Of a stretch of DNA of 64,000 nucleotides, positions 8,801 to 17,790 are shown piece after piece. The stretch comes from Prevotella sp. KH2C16 (GTDB taxonomy: Bacteria; Bacteroidota; Bacteroidia; Bacteroidales; Bacteroidaceae). The position numbers and the translations under genes were made by a program. The stretch covers positions 1 through 64,000 of the forward strand of contig NZ_FOOW01000007.1 in the NCBI RefSeq assembly GCF_900113305.1, given 5' to 3'. Below the pieces are notes generated by a model. The model worked only from the letters and a program-made list of their open reading frames with translations, had not been told where the DNA came from and ran no database searches. Each line of letters opens with the position of its first letter. Within the stretch, counting starts at the first letter, position 1.

Positions 8801-10437
8801 GGTCGGAGAACGGCGGCTATCTTGACGCGGAGCTTGATTTGGAGCACTTGCCCATGCAGTTTGTGAACGGGTTTGTGCCCGACCGCATCCTGGGCCTCCG
8901 CGGTTATGGCGACGGGACGCTGGATGTGAAAGGATCTTTGAAAGCTCCCCAGGTGAATGGAGAGGTCTATCTCGATTCCTGTTACCTGTATAGTGAGCCT
9001 TACGGAATGGAAATGCGCTTCGCAAATGACCCTGTCCGCATCGTAGGAAGCAAGCTCCTCTTCGAGAATTTTGAGCTGTATGCCAACAATGAGCAGCCTC
9101 TCAACATTTCGGGAAGCTTCGACTTCACCAATCTCGACCGCATGATGCTCGACATCCGCATGCAAGCCCGGAACTTCCAGCTGATAGACGCCCGGGAGAA
9201 TCCTCGCTCCGAGGCCTATGGAAAGGCCTTCGTCGATTTCTTCGCGATCATGCGCGGACCACTCGAGAGCCTCAGGATGCGGGGCAGGCTCGATGTGTTG
9301 GGCAATACGGACATGACCTATGTGCTGCGTGATACGGAACTCGCAAGGGACACCCAGCTTGAGGAACTCGTGAAGTTTACGGATTTCAGGGATACGACGA
9401 AGGTGGCCGTGGTGAACCGGCCGCCGCTGACAGGCTTCGACATGGCCCTCTCCGTCACGGTGGACGAGGGAGCCCATATCGCCTGTATGCTGAATGCCGA
9501 CCATACCAACTATATCGATCAGCAGGGCGGAGGCAATTTGCGCCTGACCTATAATACGGTCGACGACCTGCGTCTGACGGGCCGATACACGCTTACGAGC
9601 GGTACGATGAAATATTCCCTGCCCATCATTCCGCTGAAAACCTTTACGATTCAGAATGGCAGCTATGTGGAATTTCAGGGCGATCCGATGAATCCGCAGT
9701 TGCATATCACGGCTACGGAGCGGGAGAAAGCTGCCGTAAACGAGGGTACGGGGACGGGGCGTCTGGTGGACTTTGACTGTGGCGTGAAGCTCTCGCAGAC
9801 GCTCGACAAGTTGGGATTGCAGTTTATCATCGATGCTCCCAGTGATGTAAGCATACAGGATGAGCTGAACACCATGACGGCGGAAGGCCGCTCGAAGGTG
9901 GCCATCACCATGCTCGCATCGGGAATGTATCTTGCCGACGGCAATACCCGGGGCTTCTCCATGAACAGTGCCTTGAGCTCGTTCTTGCAGTCGGAAATCA
10001 ATAATGTGGCCGGTAATGCCATGCGTTCGCTCGGCCTTGACTTGGGAATGAGCATCGACAATGCCACCACTTCGAACGGCGGTATTCACACCGATTACAA
10101 CTTCAGCTTTGCCAAGAGGCTCTGGAACAACCGCCTGCGCATCATTGTGGGCGGCAAGGTGTCGACCGGTGCCGAGCTTGAATACGGGCAGACGAACGAC
10201 TCCTTCTTTGACAATGTTGAACTGGAGTATCGCCTGGACCAGAAGTCGAGCAAGTATCTGCGCCTCTTCTATAACAACAACAAGTATGACTGGCTCGAAG
10301 GCATGTTGGGAGAATATGGCGTGGGATTCAAGTGGCAGCGCAAGTTACGCCATTTCAGGGACATCTTCCGGTTGAAGACGGAGGAGGAAAACCGGGTTCC
10401 TACAGCTCCCGATACCACTAAAGTGAAAGGAAAATGA
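5809..10437 (+). CDS. tamB: TamB-like translocation/assembly module protein
   Basis: A 1542-residue AsmA/TamB-family protein. One N-terminal membrane anchor (about residues 9-30) is followed by a very long repetitive beta-strand region, the bridge-like groove of TamB, and a C-terminal TamB (DUF490) domain ending in a barrel-like block rich in alternating aromatic residues (NFSFAKRLWNNRLRIIVGG onward). TamB proteins span the periplasm and move phospholipids or help insert outer-membrane proteins with a TamA partner. The partner gene overlaps its stop by 4 bp (ATGA). I chose the ATG at 5809, right before the membrane segment; a GTG at 5788 would add 7 residues. Size is normal for Bacteroidetes. 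Confidence 0.92.
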   Translation: MNRIARRVGIILAIPILLILILVGLFYFPPFQNWAVRQVAAYASAQTGMEISVGHVSLDFPLNLGVDGVKVLQPRDSSSGAKDTIADVRHVVADVRLLPLLKGQVEIDELTFEDMKVNTAGLIHTTRIRAAVGRLSLKSHGIDLGESFVKLDEASFKNARISVELSDTVPEDTTPSTNFWKIQLDSVHFHQTDFTLHMPGDTLSVHAYMGNTTARDGFLDLHKGLYRVGKIDWRNGRLDYDNNFSKPVEGIDYSHLALNALTLKADSFSYCDSRLDINIRECSFREKSGLKIDRLEGRFALDSTSISLPDLKLRTPVSTLSVRYDMALDAFSDKAPGTLRASVHGRVGKQDMAVFLGSSAKKLMRRWPYYPLQVDGTVSGNMRKMRVSDLHMELPTAFRITSDGFIGNLDAPERLKADLDIDAQTYNIGFLVDALSPELKRQVRIPHGIGVKGHFNVDGQEYAGNFTATEGGGSLKGMARLDAARMAYTARLNAVSLPLQHFLPGKGLSAFTGYVEADGVGTDILSPRTRIKAKTRIQKFRYQGYSLDQMNAVATVSGGRIHADVDSKNSLLKGLITFDGLTSSKAMRGTLSCDLSKADLFRLGLTRDSVVASLCGHIDINSDFKHYYKVQGSVSDIAILENGTYYRPDDVVLDILTTRDTTHAAVDCGDFHLRADARGGYEHLLRQTDKLAGELQKQLKGKIIDQVRIRERLPEARIYLTTGRDNFFCGLMRRQGYDLASLFVDLDSSPQTGLNGKVSADSLIVDGIRLDTVRLSLVSDALGMAYHAQVKNGKQHPDYSFNAFVDGAVIQNGTRMQARIYDANDKLGLALGVQGEMERNGIRFHMYGDNPVLGYKTFAVNDSNYVFLGDDRRVSADLKLKAADGMGVQIYTNDENAEALQDVTISLNKFDLEKVLSIIPYAPDLSGVMNGDYHLVMTKDELSVSSDMDIANLVYEQCPMGNLGAEFVYMPRHDGSHYVDGILTHDGKEVASLTGTYRSENGGYLDAELDLEHLPMQFVNGFVPDRILGLRGYGDGTLDVKGSLKAPQVNGEVYLDSCYLYSEPYGMEMRFANDPVRIVGSKLLFENFELYANNEQPLNISGSFDFTNLDRMMLDIRMQARNFQLIDARENPRSEAYGKAFVDFFAIMRGPLESLRMRGRLDVLGNTDMTYVLRDTELARDTQLEELVKFTDFRDTTKVAVVNRPPLTGFDMALSVTVDEGAHIACMLNADHTNYIDQQGGGNLRLTYNTVDDLRLTGRYTLTSGTMKYSLPIIPLKTFTIQNGSYVEFQGDPMNPQLHITATEREKAAVNEGTGTGRLVDFDCGVKLSQTLDKLGLQFIIDAPSDVSIQDELNTMTAEGRSKVAITMLASGMYLADGNTRGFSMNSALSSFLQSEINNVAGNAMRSLGLDLGMSIDNATTSNGGIHTDYNFSFAKRLWNNRLRIIVGGKVSTGAELEYGQTNDSFFDNVELEYRLDQKSSKYLRLFYNNNKYDWLEGMLGEYGVGFKWQRKLRHFRDIFRLKTEEENRVPTAPDTTKVKGK

Positions 10438-12791
10438 GAAGAAACAAATATAGCATAGGCCTGCTGCTGATGCTTTCGCTGCTGTTGTCAGCCTGTTCGT
10501 CTACCAGCGGCATTCCCGAGGGAGAGCAACTCTTCACGGGACTGAAGAAGATAGAATACACCAATTATGAGAAGAGCGAGCACGCTGTTGCCACCCAGGA
10601 GGAGATGGAATATGCGCTGGCTTCCGCGCCCAACGGCGCCCTCTTCGGCAGCAGCTATTATCGCAGTCCGTTCCAGTTCCGCCTTTGGGTGTGGAACGCC
10701 TTTTCCAAGAGCGAGTCTAAGTTTGGCAAGTGGATGGTCAGGGCGTTCGGGTCGCAGCCCAAGCTGATGAGCCGGGTGAATCCGGAACTGCGTGCCTTGG
10801 TGGCCGAGTCGCAGTTGAAGAAATTCGGATACTTCAACGGGAAGATCGCCCACAGCATCATAACGCAGGACAATCCGAAGAAAGCCAAGGTGGCTTACAC
10901 GGTGAACATGGGGCACTTATGGACGCTGGACTCCATCCAATATGTGAATTTTCCGCCGAGTACCGACAGCCTCATGCGCTCCCATGAGCCGGAAAGGCTC
11001 ATCCGTCGGGGCGACCCCTTCAGCGTTCCCAAGCTGGAGGCCGAACGCCAACGCGTGGGCATGCTGTTTCGCGACAACGGCTATTACTATTATAAGCCGG
11101 GCGATGCCTCCTATCTTGCAGACACGGTGAATGTGCCGGGAAAGGTTCAGGTCCGCCTCCAGATGGCAGACAGTCTGGAGCCGCGGGTTACGAGGAAATG
11201 GTATATCGGCACGCTGAAGGTGAATTATCGCAGGTCGTTTATGGAGCAGCTGGGGGATTCCATTCGGCGCCGCCGCATCAGCGTGCACTTCAACGGTCGC
11301 CGCCCCCCTCTCCGCATGGGTGCCTTGCTGCACGATGTCAAGCTCCGGCCGGGCCGCCTCTACAGCTATGCCAACGAGCAGGCGACCAATGCCAATCTGC
11401 TCAATACCGGCCTTTACAGCTACACCTCCCTGCAGTTTGTTCCCCGCGACTCGTCCTTGACCTGCGATACGCTCGACATGAGGCTTGACTTGGTGCTTGA
11501 CAAGCCCTACGATTTCTATATCGAAGCCAATGCCAAAGGTAAGACCACGGGCAGGCTGGGGCCTGAGCTGGTGCTCGGCCTGACCAAGCGCAATGCCCTG
11601 CGCGGCGGCGAGAAGCTCGACATCAAGCTGAACGGATCGTATGAATGGACGACGGGACACCATGCGGAAGGTTCGTCGTCGGGCATTAATTCTTATGAGT
11701 ATGGCGGCAGCGTGTCGCTGCTATTCCCCCGGCTGGTAACTCCGCAGAGCCTGTTTCGCAGCTGGCAGAGAAATCTTAGCCGCCGGCAAAGGGCTCGCAG
11801 ACCGCGCCATGAGTTCTACCAGACACCGACAACAACCTTGAAAGCCTCCATGCAGATTCTGAACAGGGCAAGTTATTTCAAGCGACATGTCATCTCCGGC
11901 GAGCTTACCTACGACTACTGGACCTCGGCACGGTCGCACCATTCCTTCAGTCCGCTTACCCTCTCTTATCAGTATATGCATTCGCGGACGGCCGAATTCC
12001 TGCAGCTGCTGGAGCAGAACCCATATCTGAGCGTCTCGATGCGCGACCAGTTCGTGCCCAAGATGAGCTATACCTACACCTATTCCACGGCTGCCACCAG
12101 CCGCAATCCCATCACCTGGTCGAGCACGGTCAGTGAGGCGGGCAATGTGTTGGCGGCAAGCTATGCGCTGTTTGGCGAGAAATGGAGCGCCAAGGACAAG
12201 ACGATGTTCAAGAATCCCTTTGCCCAGTTCTTCAAGGTGGAGACCGATTTCACGAAAGAATGGCGCTTCTCGGAGCGTTCCTCGCTGGTGGGACATCTCG
12301 CCGCCGGTGCGATTTTCAGTTATGGCAACGCCGCACAGCCCCCCTATTATGAGCAGTTCTATATCGGCGGTGCCAACAGCGTGCGTGCCTTCAATGTGCG
12401 CTCCGTAGGGCCGGGAAAGTATTTCCCCTCTAATTCTAAGCTCTCCTATATCGAGCAGATCGGCGATCTGAAGTTCCAGGCCAACCTTGAATACCGTCCG
12501 CACCTCTTCGGAAGCCTCTATGGAGCCTTGTTCCTCGATGCCGGCAATGTATGGTCGATGCATAGCGACGACACCCGCCAGGGTGCGAAGTTCGAGGCTA
12601 AGAGCTTCCTCCGGCAGATGGCCTTGGGCACGGGAGTGGGCCTACGCTATGATGTGGGCATGTTCGTGGTTCGCCTCGACTGGGGAATAGGCCTGCATGT
12701 GCCTTATGATACGGGTAAGGGAGGCTTCTATAATATTCCAAGTTTTCGTGATGGGCAGAGCCTGCATCTGGCCGTGGGCTATCCTTTCTGA
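10434..12791 (+). CDS. tamL: TamL-type Omp85 outer-membrane lipoprotein (TamA homologue)
   Basis: A 785-residue member of the BamA/TamA superfamily. The N-terminus is a lipoprotein signal ending LLLSAC (Cys21), then POTRA-like domains (about residues 30-360) and a C-terminal 16-strand-type barrel with the family's FYIGGANSVRAF motif near residue 645 and a terminal Phe (AVGYPF). A lipidated TamA is characteristic of Bacteroidetes (TamL). It overlaps tamB by 4 bp, so translation is coupled and the two should form one envelope complex. No oddities in length or motif order. Confidence 0.92.
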   Translation: MRRNKYSIGLLLMLSLLLSACSSTSGIPEGEQLFTGLKKIEYTNYEKSEHAVATQEEMEYALASAPNGALFGSSYYRSPFQFRLWVWNAFSKSESKFGKWMVRAFGSQPKLMSRVNPELRALVAESQLKKFGYFNGKIAHSIITQDNPKKAKVAYTVNMGHLWTLDSIQYVNFPPSTDSLMRSHEPERLIRRGDPFSVPKLEAERQRVGMLFRDNGYYYYKPGDASYLADTVNVPGKVQVRLQMADSLEPRVTRKWYIGTLKVNYRRSFMEQLGDSIRRRRISVHFNGRRPPLRMGALLHDVKLRPGRLYSYANEQATNANLLNTGLYSYTSLQFVPRDSSLTCDTLDMRLDLVLDKPYDFYIEANAKGKTTGRLGPELVLGLTKRNALRGGEKLDIKLNGSYEWTTGHHAEGSSSGINSYEYGGSVSLLFPRLVTPQSLFRSWQRNLSRRQRARRPRHEFYQTPTTTLKASMQILNRASYFKRHVISGELTYDYWTSARSHHSFSPLTLSYQYMHSRTAEFLQLLEQNPYLSVSMRDQFVPKMSYTYTYSTAATSRNPITWSSTVSEAGNVLAASYALFGEKWSAKDKTMFKNPFAQFFKVETDFTKEWRFSERSSLVGHLAAGAIFSYGNAAQPPYYEQFYIGGANSVRAFNVRSVGPGKYFPSNSKLSYIEQIGDLKFQANLEYRPHLFGSLYGALFLDAGNVWSMHSDDTRQGAKFEAKSFLRQMALGTGVGLRYDVGMFVVRLDWGIGLHVPYDTGKGGFYNIPSFRDGQSLHLAVGYPF

Positions 12792-12855
12792 CGCCTTTCC
12801 CTTGGCAGCAGTCTGTAGTCCGGCGAACGAGAGGCAGCGGCAAGGGGGATAAAAT

Positions 12856-12913
12856 CGGCGATTTTGTCGTGTGATTTCGGCGATTTTGTCGGACAAACTC
12901 GCCGATTTTGTCA
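12856..12913. repeat. 22-bp-period repeat array (GATTTTGTC family)
   Basis: CGGCGATTTTGTCG occurs at 12856-12869 and 12878-12891 and a variant CGCCGATTTTGTCA at 12900-12913: three copies exactly 22 bp apart. Copies two and three also form a hairpin, since CGGCGATTTTGTC pairs with GGACAAACTCGCCG apart from one mismatch. The array lies in the 291-bp gap after tamL. The rest of the gap holds only the promoter element TATCTTTG at 13044-13051. Confidence 0.9.
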
Positions 12914-13082
12914 GGCTTTTAGCCGTCGAACGGAAGAGGGGAGGAGGAAGGTGAAAAAAGCGGAGGCCGTCTCCACGGTGCAGTAAAAATGCTTTTGACC
13001 TGAAAAAATGAGACTCCGGCCATCGCTTTTTGATTTATTTTCGTATCTTTGCAACTTAGGAAAACTTAAAAGAACAGAACAT

Positions 13083-13994
13083 ATGAAACCAACATTGCTA
13101 TTGCTTGCTGCTGGCATGGGCAGCCGTTACGGCGGCTTGAAGCAGCTCGACGGTCTGGGTCCCAACGGCGAGACCATCATGGACTATAGTATCTACGACG
13201 CCATCCAGTCAGGGTTCGGCAAGATAGTCTTCGTCATCCGCAAGGATTTCGAGCAGGAGTTTCGCGACAAGGTGCTCTCCAAGTATGAGGGGCACATCCC
13301 CGCAGAGCTTGTCTTCCAGTCTATTGACGACCTGCCGGGGGGCTTTCGGGTTCCGGAGGGGCGCGTAAAGCCCTGGGGCACCAACCATGCTGTGCTGATG
13401 GCAAAGGATGTCATCAAGGAACCTTTCTGCGTCATCAACTGCGACGACTTCTATAACCGAGACTGCTTCAAGGTAATCGGAAAGTTCCTCGCCGACCTGC
13501 CGGAGAACAGCCGGAACCGCTATGCCATGGTGGGATTCCGCGTAGGCAACACCCTTTCAGATAACGGCACGGTGGCTCGCGGCATCTGCTCGAAGGATGC
13601 GGAGGGACACCTGACGACCGTGGTGGAGCGCACCGAGATAGAGCGGCACGGTGCCGACATCCAGTATAAGGATGAGAACGGCGAATGGGTAAGCGTGGAA
13701 GAACATACGCCCGTGTCGATGAATGTATGGGGATTCACGCCCGACTACTTCGCATACAGCGAGGCCTACTTCAGGGAATTCCTCTCAGACTCGAAGAACA
13801 TGGCCAACCTGAAGGCGGAGTTCTTTATCCCCTTGATGGTAAACAAGCTCGTCAATGAGGGTACGGCCACCGTGAAGGTGCTCGACACGGCCAGCAAGTG
13901 GTTTGGCGTAACCTATGCTGCCGACCGTCCCGGCACGGTGGAAAGAATCCAGAAACTTGTCGACGAGGGTGTTTATCCGAACAAATTATTCTAA
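13083..13994 (+). CDS. NTP transferase family nucleotidyltransferase
   Basis: A 303-residue protein with the sugar-nucleotidyltransferase fold. The N-terminal signature LLLAAGMGSRYGGLKQLDG (residues 5-23) is the nucleotide-binding GxGxR...K loop, and INCDDFY (around 120) gives the metal-binding acidic pair. Such proteins transfer an NMP to a phosphorylated substrate, but for this subfamily the substrate is not evident here. A longer open frame begins at 13008, but the ATG at 13083 begins at the conserved core and lies 31 bp after the -7 box TATCTTTG (13044-13051). The NrnA-like gene follows after 6 bp, so the two are co-transcribed. Confidence 0.85.
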   Translation: MKPTLLLLAAGMGSRYGGLKQLDGLGPNGETIMDYSIYDAIQSGFGKIVFVIRKDFEQEFRDKVLSKYEGHIPAELVFQSIDDLPGGFRVPEGRVKPWGTNHAVLMAKDVIKEPFCVINCDDFYNRDCFKVIGKFLADLPENSRNRYAMVGFRVGNTLSDNGTVARGICSKDAEGHLTTVVERTEIERHGADIQYKDENGEWVSVEEHTPVSMNVWGFTPDYFAYSEAYFREFLSDSKNMANLKAEFFIPLMVNKLVNEGTATVKVLDTASKWFGVTYAADRPGTVERIQKLVDEGVYPNKLF

Positions 13995-14000
13995 GGGCTT

Positions 14001-15044
14001 GTGGACTTAAGTATTCTCTCAGAGGGCGAACTGGCTACTCTGAACCAACTGATAGAGGAATCCGAGCACATTGTCATCACGGGCCACAAGACTCCTGACG
14101 GCGACGCGATAGGATCCTGCCTGGCCTGGGCAGAATACCTTCGCTCGCAGCGGGGCAAGATGCCGGTGGTCATCATGCCTGATGCCTATCCCGATTTCCT
14201 GCAATGGCTGCCGAATACGGAGCGCATCGTGCGGTACGACAAGCGTCCGGATGTGGTGGAAGAGGCATTCAAGAAGGCGCAACTGGTATTCTGCATCGAT
14301 TATAACGAGGCTTCGCGCGTGGAGTCCATGGCTCCCGTGCTGACGGCATGCCCGGCTCACAAGGTGATGATAGACCATCATCTGAACCCTGATATGGAAG
14401 GGCTCGACCTGCTCGCCTCGTATCCGGACGCATGCAGTTCCTCCGAACTGGTGTTCCGCATCATCTGGCAGATGGGCGGTTTCGACGCCATGTCGAAGAA
14501 AAATGCCGTACAGATCTATTGCGGAATGATGACCGATACGGGGGGCTTCACCTTCAACAGCTCGCGTCCGGAAATCTTCGACATCATCGGAAAACTGCTG
14601 ACAAAGGGCTTCGACAAGGATAAAATCTACCGGAATGTCTATAACAACTACAGCGTTTGGGCCATCCGGCTCCGGGGATACATCATGTCGCAGAAGCTGA
14701 ATTACTTCAACGACCTTCATGCGGCTTACTTCACCATCACCCGCGAGGATATGCGCGACTATCATTTCATCAAGGGCGATGCCGAAGGACTGGTCAATGA
14801 GCCGTTGCGAATCAAGGGATTGAAGTTGTCGATATCCCTTCGCGAGGACGACCGCGTGGATAATCAGGTGTGGGTGAGCCTGCGTTCGGTGGACGATTTT
14901 CCGTGTAACGAGGTGGCGCAGAAGTTCTTCAACGGCGGCGGCCACCTGAATGCGAGTGGCGGCAGTCTGAGCTGCACGATAGAAGAGGCCGAGAATGTGG
15001 CCCGCGAAGCGTTCCGCTATTACGCGGACAGGCTGAAGGCATGA
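14001..15044 (+). CDS. nrnA: DHH-family phosphoesterase, NrnA-like (nanoRNase/pAp phosphatase)
   Basis: A 347-residue DHH/DHHA1 enzyme. N-terminal DHH domain: VITGHKTPDGDAIGS (around residues 24-38), the metal motif DHHLNPD (about 124-130) and later MTDTGGF; C-terminal DHHA1 domain with GGGHLNASGG near 315. NrnA proteins degrade very short RNA oligomers and dephosphorylate pAp; related family members hydrolyse cyclic dinucleotides, so the exact substrate is not certain. The start is a GTG at 14001, 6 bp after the preceding stop; no ATG is available nearby. No sign of disruption. Confidence 0.88.
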   Translation: MDLSILSEGELATLNQLIEESEHIVITGHKTPDGDAIGSCLAWAEYLRSQRGKMPVVIMPDAYPDFLQWLPNTERIVRYDKRPDVVEEAFKKAQLVFCIDYNEASRVESMAPVLTACPAHKVMIDHHLNPDMEGLDLLASYPDACSSSELVFRIIWQMGGFDAMSKKNAVQIYCGMMTDTGGFTFNSSRPEIFDIIGKLLTKGFDKDKIYRNVYNNYSVWAIRLRGYIMSQKLNYFNDLHAAYFTITREDMRDYHFIKGDAEGLVNEPLRIKGLKLSISLREDDRVDNQVWVSLRSVDDFPCNEVAQKFFNGGGHLNASGGSLSCTIEEAENVAREAFRYYADRLKA

Positions 15045-15131
15045 TCCAGGGTGGTTAAAAAACTAAAAAGCTTTCCGTGTGTGTAATCTTTTTAGTACAT
15101 TTGCAACCGATTGTATAAAATAATAAAGGTG

Positions 15132-15776
15132 ATGAAGAGAATTTGCTATATATTCCTTGTCTTGATGTCTGTTATCGTGGTGGCATCATGCAGCGATACG
15201 GAGACTTATGCAGAGCGACTGGAAAAGGAGCGTACGGCCATCAGCAAGTATCTTAACGATTCTGCCGTTACGGTGATATCCGAGGCTCAGTTCGAGAAGC
15301 AGAATTACACTACGGATGTAAGGAAAAACGAGTTCGTGCTCATTGCAAGTAGTGGTGTGTATATGCAAATCATGCGTGGGGGATGTGGTGAAAAGATCAA
15401 GGACGGTGAGACCGTGAATGTGCTCTGCCGCTTCCGTGAGCGCAACCTGATGACGGATTCCGTACAGCTTAACAACGATTATGGGGTTTCCAACGCTTCC
15501 TTTCCTGAGAAAATGTCGGTAAGGAATACGAGCGGAACCTTTACGGCTGCCTTCACCGGTGGCGACAACAGCCTGATGTTCAATGCCTATGGCAGCACAT
15601 CGGTTCCTTCGGGGTGGCTGACTCCTTTTGCCTATATCAAGGTAGGACGCCAGACAACAGCCGAGGAGGAGATTGCCAAGGTGCGTCTCATCGTTCCTGC
15701 TTCCCAGGGGCAGTATCATGCCACGGTGAATACCTATCCCTGCCTTTACGACATTACCTATGAGCGCGGACGCTGA
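15132..15776 (+). CDS. conserved Bacteroidales lipoprotein (DUF4827-like)
   Basis: A 214-residue lipoprotein with signal peptide ending VVASC (Cys about residue 20). The body resembles the DUF4827 family, which has a fold related to FKBP peptidyl-prolyl isomerases; this assignment is from memory of the family and is tentative. The ATG at 15132 begins the signal peptide; a TTG at 15111 is in frame but less likely. A -7 element TACATTTG lies at 15096-15103. The glmM gene follows after 32 bp and is probably co-transcribed. Function unknown. Confidence 0.72.
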   Translation: MKRICYIFLVLMSVIVVASCSDTETYAERLEKERTAISKYLNDSAVTVISEAQFEKQNYTTDVRKNEFVLIASSGVYMQIMRGGCGEKIKDGETVNVLCRFRERNLMTDSVQLNNDYGVSNASFPEKMSVRNTSGTFTAAFTGGDNSLMFNAYGSTSVPSGWLTPFAYIKVGRQTTAEEEIAKVRLIVPASQGQYHATVNTYPCLYDITYERGR

Positions 15777-15808
15777 TAGAGGCACAAACATTTTATCTTG
15801 ATTATATT

Positions 15809-17200
15809 ATGACACTGATAAAGTCTATTTCCGGAATCCGGGGAACGATTGGCGGAACTGCGGGCGATACGCTTAATCCGCTGGATATCGTAAAGTTTAC
15901 TTCAGCTTATGCTGCATTTATCCGCCGCAATGGCAAGTCGGACAGTAATAAGATCGTAGTGGGTCGGGATGCCCGTATATCAGGCGAGATGGTCGAGAAT
16001 GTGGTTTGCGGCACCTTGATGGGCATGGGGTATGATGTCATAAACATCGGCCTTGCCACGACTCCTACCACGGAACTTGCCGTTCGCAGGACGGGAGCTG
16101 AAGGAGGTATCATCATTACTGCCAGCCATAATCCCCGCCAGTGGAATGCCCTGAAGCTGCTTAACTGTGAGGGGGAGTTCCTTACGAAGGACGAGGGCAA
16201 CGAGGTGCTCTCCATTGCAGAGCAGGAAGACTTCCATTATGCCGATGTCGACCATCTGGGTCATTATCAGGAAGATGGCTCGTTTGACCAGAAACACATA
16301 CAATCCGTATTGGCACTCGACCTTGTGGATGTTGAAACCATCCGGAAGGCGCATTTCCGTGTGGCGGTAGATACCATTAACTCGGTAGGGGGTATTATCC
16401 TTCCGGGGCTGTTGGATGCGCTGGGGGTGGAGTATACTTTCCTCAACGGGGAGCCCACGGGCGACTTCGCACATAATCCGGAGCCGTTGGAGAAGAATCT
16501 TGGCGGTATCATGGACGAGATGGCAAAGGGCGGATACGACCTCGGCATCGTCGTAGACCCCGATGTAGACCGCCTTGCCTTCATTCAGGAAGACGGCAGG
16601 ATGTATGGCGAGGAGTATACGCTCGTAACAGTTGCAGACTATGTTCTCGATCATGTGAAGGGTGCCACGGTGAGCAATCTGAGTTCCACCCGGGCTCTGC
16701 GCGATGTAACCGAGAGGCATGGATGCAAGTATTATGCCTCCGCTGTGGGCGAGGTGAATGTTACGACCAAGATGAAAGAAGTGGCTGCGGTTATTGGCGG
16801 CGAAGGCAATGGCGGGGTAATCTATCCTGAGAGCCACTATGGACGCGATGCCCTTGTGGGTATCGGACTGTTCTTGAGCAGTATGGCGCAGAAAGGATTG
16901 AAAGCTTCAGAGCTTCGCAAAACATTTCCTGAGTATTTTATTGCTAAGAATCGAATCGACCTGACACCTTCCACCGATGTGGATGCCATCCTTGAACGGG
17001 TCAAGCAGAAGTATGGGGCGGAGCCGGATGTGCAGGTAACCGATATTGACGGAGTTAAATTAGACTTTCCTGATAAATGGGTGCATCTGCGTAAAAGCAA
17101 TACGGAGCCTATCATCCGGGTCTATAGCGAGGCTTCTTCCATGGACGAGGCTGACCGCATAGGCAAGCAGCTGATGCAGATAGTCTATGATATGCAGTAG
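15809..17200 (+). CDS. glmM: phosphoglucosamine mutase
   Basis: A 463-residue alpha-phosphohexomutase converting glucosamine-6-phosphate to glucosamine-1-phosphate for UDP-GlcNAc synthesis. Motifs in order: phosphoserine loop TASHNP (104-109, Ser106), metal loop DPDVD (250-254), sugar-binding GEGNGG (331-336) and the phosphate-binding RKSNTEP near 430. GEGNGG rather than GEESGH fits GlmM or archaeal-type phosphosugar mutases over phosphoglucomutase; a phosphomannomutase role is the main alternative. It is the only such gene in the window. The start context is clear. Confidence 0.88.
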   Translation: MTLIKSISGIRGTIGGTAGDTLNPLDIVKFTSAYAAFIRRNGKSDSNKIVVGRDARISGEMVENVVCGTLMGMGYDVINIGLATTPTTELAVRRTGAEGGIIITASHNPRQWNALKLLNCEGEFLTKDEGNEVLSIAEQEDFHYADVDHLGHYQEDGSFDQKHIQSVLALDLVDVETIRKAHFRVAVDTINSVGGIILPGLLDALGVEYTFLNGEPTGDFAHNPEPLEKNLGGIMDEMAKGGYDLGIVVDPDVDRLAFIQEDGRMYGEEYTLVTVADYVLDHVKGATVSNLSSTRALRDVTERHGCKYYASAVGEVNVTTKMKEVAAVIGGEGNGGVIYPESHYGRDALVGIGLFLSSMAQKGLKASELRKTFPEYFIAKNRIDLTPSTDVDAILERVKQKYGAEPDVQVTDIDGVKLDFPDKWVHLRKSNTEPIIRVYSEASSMDEADRIGKQLMQIVYDMQ

Positions 17201-17298
17201 TTGAGAAGAGACATGCCCGGACTTTAAAGTCGGCTGCCTATTGGTTGTCCACAATGCCGGGACAAGGCTTGTTGTCGTAGAGATTTCCAAGGAAACTC

Positions 17299-17742
17299 AT
17301 GTTTAGAGACTTGCTGAATGGCTTTATCAGGTATACATGCATCTTCTTGGGTGCCGGTATCCGCTATATTTACCATCTCTTGAAGCGCGATGGGTATAGC
17401 TTCCATTCGCTGGTAACAGACGCTCCGGACCTCAATTACAAACCGGGACACTATCGGGAGGCTTTTGATAAGTGGAAATCGGAGCAACTGGGGAAAAGCC
17501 TGCCTCAACGGCTTAGTGCCGAATTGAAAGCAGAGCTGGAATCTCTTGAGAAGGAAGGAATGACCCAAGCGGAAGCTTTGGAAATGATGAAGGCAGCCGG
17601 AGAGCTGGACTCTTTGGATCTGGATATATTTCCCCGGGATCCGGAATGGTTTTCCAATCGGGCCTTAGACGGATTTATAGGCTTCATCTTGATAGTCGTT
17701 CTTCTGGCGGCTGCCATCTTCTTTTTTAAGTATATGGGATGA
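17299..17742 (+). CDS. small membrane protein of unknown function
   Basis: A 147-residue protein with one hydrophobic segment near each end (residues 8-26 and 125-145) and a charged helical middle containing KSLPQRLSAELKAELESLEKEGMTQAEAL. I do not recognise a characterised family. It lies between glmM and the endonuclease/exonuclease/phosphatase gene on the same strand, 98 bp after glmM, and the reading frame is complete with a sensible ATG. Its topology suggests both ends in the inner membrane with a cytoplasmic or periplasmic helical domain; nothing points to a specific role. Confidence 0.65.
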   Translation: MFRDLLNGFIRYTCIFLGAGIRYIYHLLKRDGYSFHSLVTDAPDLNYKPGHYREAFDKWKSEQLGKSLPQRLSAELKAELESLEKEGMTQAEALEMMKAAGELDSLDLDIFPRDPEWFSNRALDGFIGFILIVVLLAAAIFFFKYMG

Positions 17743-17790
17743 GAGATATGTGAAAATAGCATTTATAAAACTTTTAATAAATAATCTGAG

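Noticed and set aside
8584..10089. 501-codon open frame on the minus strand
   Set aside because: Lies inside the TamB gene in antisense; shadow of codon bias.
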